Assembly (NCBI GenBank): GCA_958295495.1
Contig: OY282352.1
Location: 2,046,001-2,110,000 of the forward strand
Source: an uncultured Latescibacterota bacterium
Lineage (GTDB): Bacteria > Latescibacterota > UBA2968 > UBA8231
Length of the DNA: 64,000 nucleotides
Direction of reading: 5' to 3'
The notes beneath the pieces are model-generated. The model searched no databases, had not been told where the DNA came from, and saw only the letters and a program-made list of their open reading frames with translations. Below, one piece after another: positions 62,624-64,000 of the stretch; within the stretch, counting starts at the first letter, position 1; the number at the start of each line of letters is the position of its first letter. A program made the translations under genes and the position numbers.

Positions 62624-63693
62624 ACAAAGACAGCCAGTTCCTGTCCATCGGCGTGTTGGGCTGCGGCCCCATCGCCCAATTCGCCCACTTTGAGTCGTGC
62701 ATCAAGGGCCGCAATACGCGCCTGTACGCGCTCTGCGACCAAGCGTCGGACCTAGTCGAGCGCATGGCCGTCATTCACCAGCCAGAGAAAACCTACGCCG
62801 ACTTTGCCGACATGCTCGCGGATCGGCAGGTGGAAGCGGTCATCATCGCCACGGCGGATCAGTTCCACGTCCCGCTCAGCTTGCAGGCGTTGGCGGCTGG
62901 CAAACACGTCTTTGTGGAAAAGCCGCTGGGAACAAGCGTGGAAGAATGCGAAGCGCTGCGCCGGGCCGTGGCCGACTCGGGCTGCAAGCTCCAGGTCGGC
63001 CACATGAAGCGCTTCGATCCCGGCATTGCTTTTGCCCGGCAGTTCATCCGCGAGGAGATGGGGTCGCTTTTGGCCTTGAAGGCTTGGTATTGCGATTCGA
63101 CCTATCGCTACACCATGACCGACAACCTCCAGCCCCTGCCGCTGCACAGCAATCAGGCACGCAAGCCAGCGGGCGATCCCAAAGGTGATAAGCGGCACTA
63201 TTTCATGCTGACCCACGGCTCGCATCTCATCGACCTAGCCCGCTTTTTGGGCGGCCCGCTCGTGGCCGTGCGCGGGCGGCGCAAGGAAATGTTCGGGGCG
63301 TATTCTTGGTTTGTCGAAGTGGAATTCGCCAATGGCGGCCAAGGGCATCTCGACCTGACGGTAGCCGTGCGCATGGACTACCACGAAGGCTTTCACATCT
63401 ACGGAGAGCACGGCAGCGTCGTCGGCAAAACCTATTTGCCGTGGTTTTTGAAATCCAGCGATGTCGAATGCTTCTCCGCACGAGACGGCCAATATCGCCG
63501 GCCGCTGGGGGCCGACGCGCATTTCTACCGACTCCAGCTCGAAGGTTTTGCCGATGTCGTCCTCCACGGCGCGCCCCAGATGGGGGCCGATGTGGAGGAT
63601 GGAACCCAAGCGATGCGGGCGATGGCCGCCATTGTCCGCTCGGTCGCAAGCGGCGATTGGGTCCGCATGGCAACCGCGACCGGCGGCGTCTAG
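62620..63693 (+). CDS. Gfo/Idh/MocA family oxidoreductase
   Basis: A 357-residue NAD(P)-dependent sugar oxidoreductase. GTG 62620 overlaps the RidA stop (GTGA). The Rossmann motif GVLGCGPIAQFAH is near residue 11, the catalytic EKP is in VFVEKPLGTSVEECE, and HYFMLTHGSHLIDLARFLGGP carries the family's substrate-site His. Substrates range over inositols, hexoses and amino sugars. RidA plus Gfo/Idh/MocA suggests a small sugar or amino-sugar module (inference). Confidence 0.92.
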   Translation: MNKDSQFLSIGVLGCGPIAQFAHFESCIKGRNTRLYALCDQASDLVERMAVIHQPEKTYADFADMLADRQVEAVIIATADQFHVPLSLQALAAGKHVFVEKPLGTSVEECEALRRAVADSGCKLQVGHMKRFDPGIAFARQFIREEMGSLLALKAWYCDSTYRYTMTDNLQPLPLHSNQARKPAGDPKGDKRHYFMLTHGSHLIDLARFLGGPLVAVRGRRKEMFGAYSWFVEVEFANGGQGHLDLTVAVRMDYHEGFHIYGEHGSVVGKTYLPWFLKSSDVECFSARDGQYRRPLGADAHFYRLQLEGFADVVLHGAPQMGADVEDGTQAMRAMAAIVRSVASGDWVRMATATGGV

Positions 63694-63698
63694 CACTC

Positions 63699-64000
63699 AT
63701 GTCCTCAGCTAGCCCTCGCTTATGGCCCCTCTATCTGCTCGGCGTCGGCGTCGTCTTGGCACTCTTGTGGATCTGGTTGCCCGAATCCCTCCATCGCCAG
63801 CGACAGACGATGGGCACCATGGCCATCTTCATTCTCGCCATTTTCTTTTTTTTGCTCTGGTTGCTCTTCGCGTCGCGGCTAGCGTGGGGACGGCGTCTGC
63901 GCTACTTAGGCGGCATTGTCCTCGTCATTGCGCTTGGGATCGGGTGTTTTCGCATCAAGGGTATGAGCGGCGACTTCGCACCGATCCTCGAATGGCGTTG
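63699..64000 (+). CDS. Membrane-anchored protein, 3' end outside window (PQQ-like propeller family likely)
   Basis: The first 100 codons from ATG 63699. Three hydrophobic segments are visible: LYLLGVGVVLALLWIWL near 12-28, MAIFILAIFFFLLWLLF near 42-58, and YLGGIVLVIALGIGCF near 70-85. The run FRIKGMSGDFAPILEWR, after the third helix, is the junction seen in membrane-anchored PQQ-like beta-propeller (quinoprotein) proteins of Planctomycetes and Verrucomicrobia relatives. The gene starts 5 bp after the Gfo/Idh/MocA stop, so it may be co-transcribed. Confidence 0.65.
   Translation, partial: MSSASPRLWPLYLLGVGVVLALLWIWLPESLHRQRQTMGTMAIFILAIFFFLLWLLFASRLAWGRRLRYLGGIVLVIALGIGCFRIKGMSGDFAPILEWR

Overview
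The window comes from a GC-rich, Gram-negative (diderm) bacterium. The evidence is an Omp85-family barrel next to a TamB-like protein, a lipoprotein-type D-Ala-D-Ala dipeptidase, and a VIT/VWA protein that ends in a Por/T9SS-type (FlgD-like) sorting domain. Phytanoyl-CoA dioxygenases, sulfatases, mandelate-racemase-like enzymes, hydantoinases, MlrC and creatininase are abundant, a mix familiar from uncultured Latescibacterota/Poribacteria-like lineages. That placement is inference: no phylogenetic marker other than tmRNA is present.

Layout. 1-5.5 kb: a fumarylacetoacetate-hydrolase-like gene, a hexapeptide acetyltransferase, an HNH nuclease, a DUF4143 ATPase, and a BrnT toxin gene overlapping an unusual BrnA-like/PD-(D/E)XK chimera. 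5.5-6 kb: a MITE-like element and a dRS3-like palindrome. 6-8.2 kb: the minus-strand operon queC-queE-creatininase. 8.3-20.9 kb: housekeeping genes on the plus strand, including DUF502, a Zn metallopeptidase, a secreted protein-tamB-omp85-GNAT run, ilvD and a 2-hydroxyacid dehydrogenase. 20.9-24.8 kb: tmRNA (ssrA) with its promoter and terminator, then a roughly 3.4 kb island bounded by a repeat of the tmRNA 3' end and carrying a sulfatase and an unknown protein. 24.8-41.1 kb: catabolic genes (enolase superfamily, aldehyde and methylmalonate-semialdehyde dehydrogenases, PhyH, SDR, Ldh2, hyuBA, EamA transporter) interspersed with two ATPases of the AAA/nuclease-like type. 41.1-52.1 kb: an accessory zone with vanX-like, a dead IS4-family element, a DCC protein, a second sulfatase, the VIT/VWA surface protein, gene debris, a methyltransferase, a Kelch protein and an AT-richer hydrolase. 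52.4-56.9 kb: a plus-strand catabolic cluster (two enolase-superfamily proteins, ThuA-like, MDR dehydrogenase, HIT). 57-59.8 kb: a minus-strand group (truncated PhyH, DUF167, MlrC, NUDIX). 59.9-64 kb: an ABC-F ATPase whose 3' end runs into an IS982 remnant, RidA, Gfo/Idh/MocA, and the start of a membrane protein.

Themes. The catabolic genes suggest scavenging of sugar acids, sulfated glycans, hydantoin/amide-type nitrogen compounds and alkyl or sterol-like side chains. The outer-membrane genes form one translationally coupled run. The most distinctive feature of the window is the state of its intergenic DNA: several gaps are patchworks of short gene fragments, some copied from genes inside this window (for example 2292-2482 holds pieces of three neighbouring genes). 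Together with IS4/IS982 remnants, a MITE with a 9-bp target duplication, a tmRNA-borne island and a dispersed hairpin repeat, this points to a genome with heavy fragment capture and decay. The best candidate for an undescribed functional module is the BrnT gene coupled to an antitoxin-leader/nuclease-fold chimera at 3984-5466.
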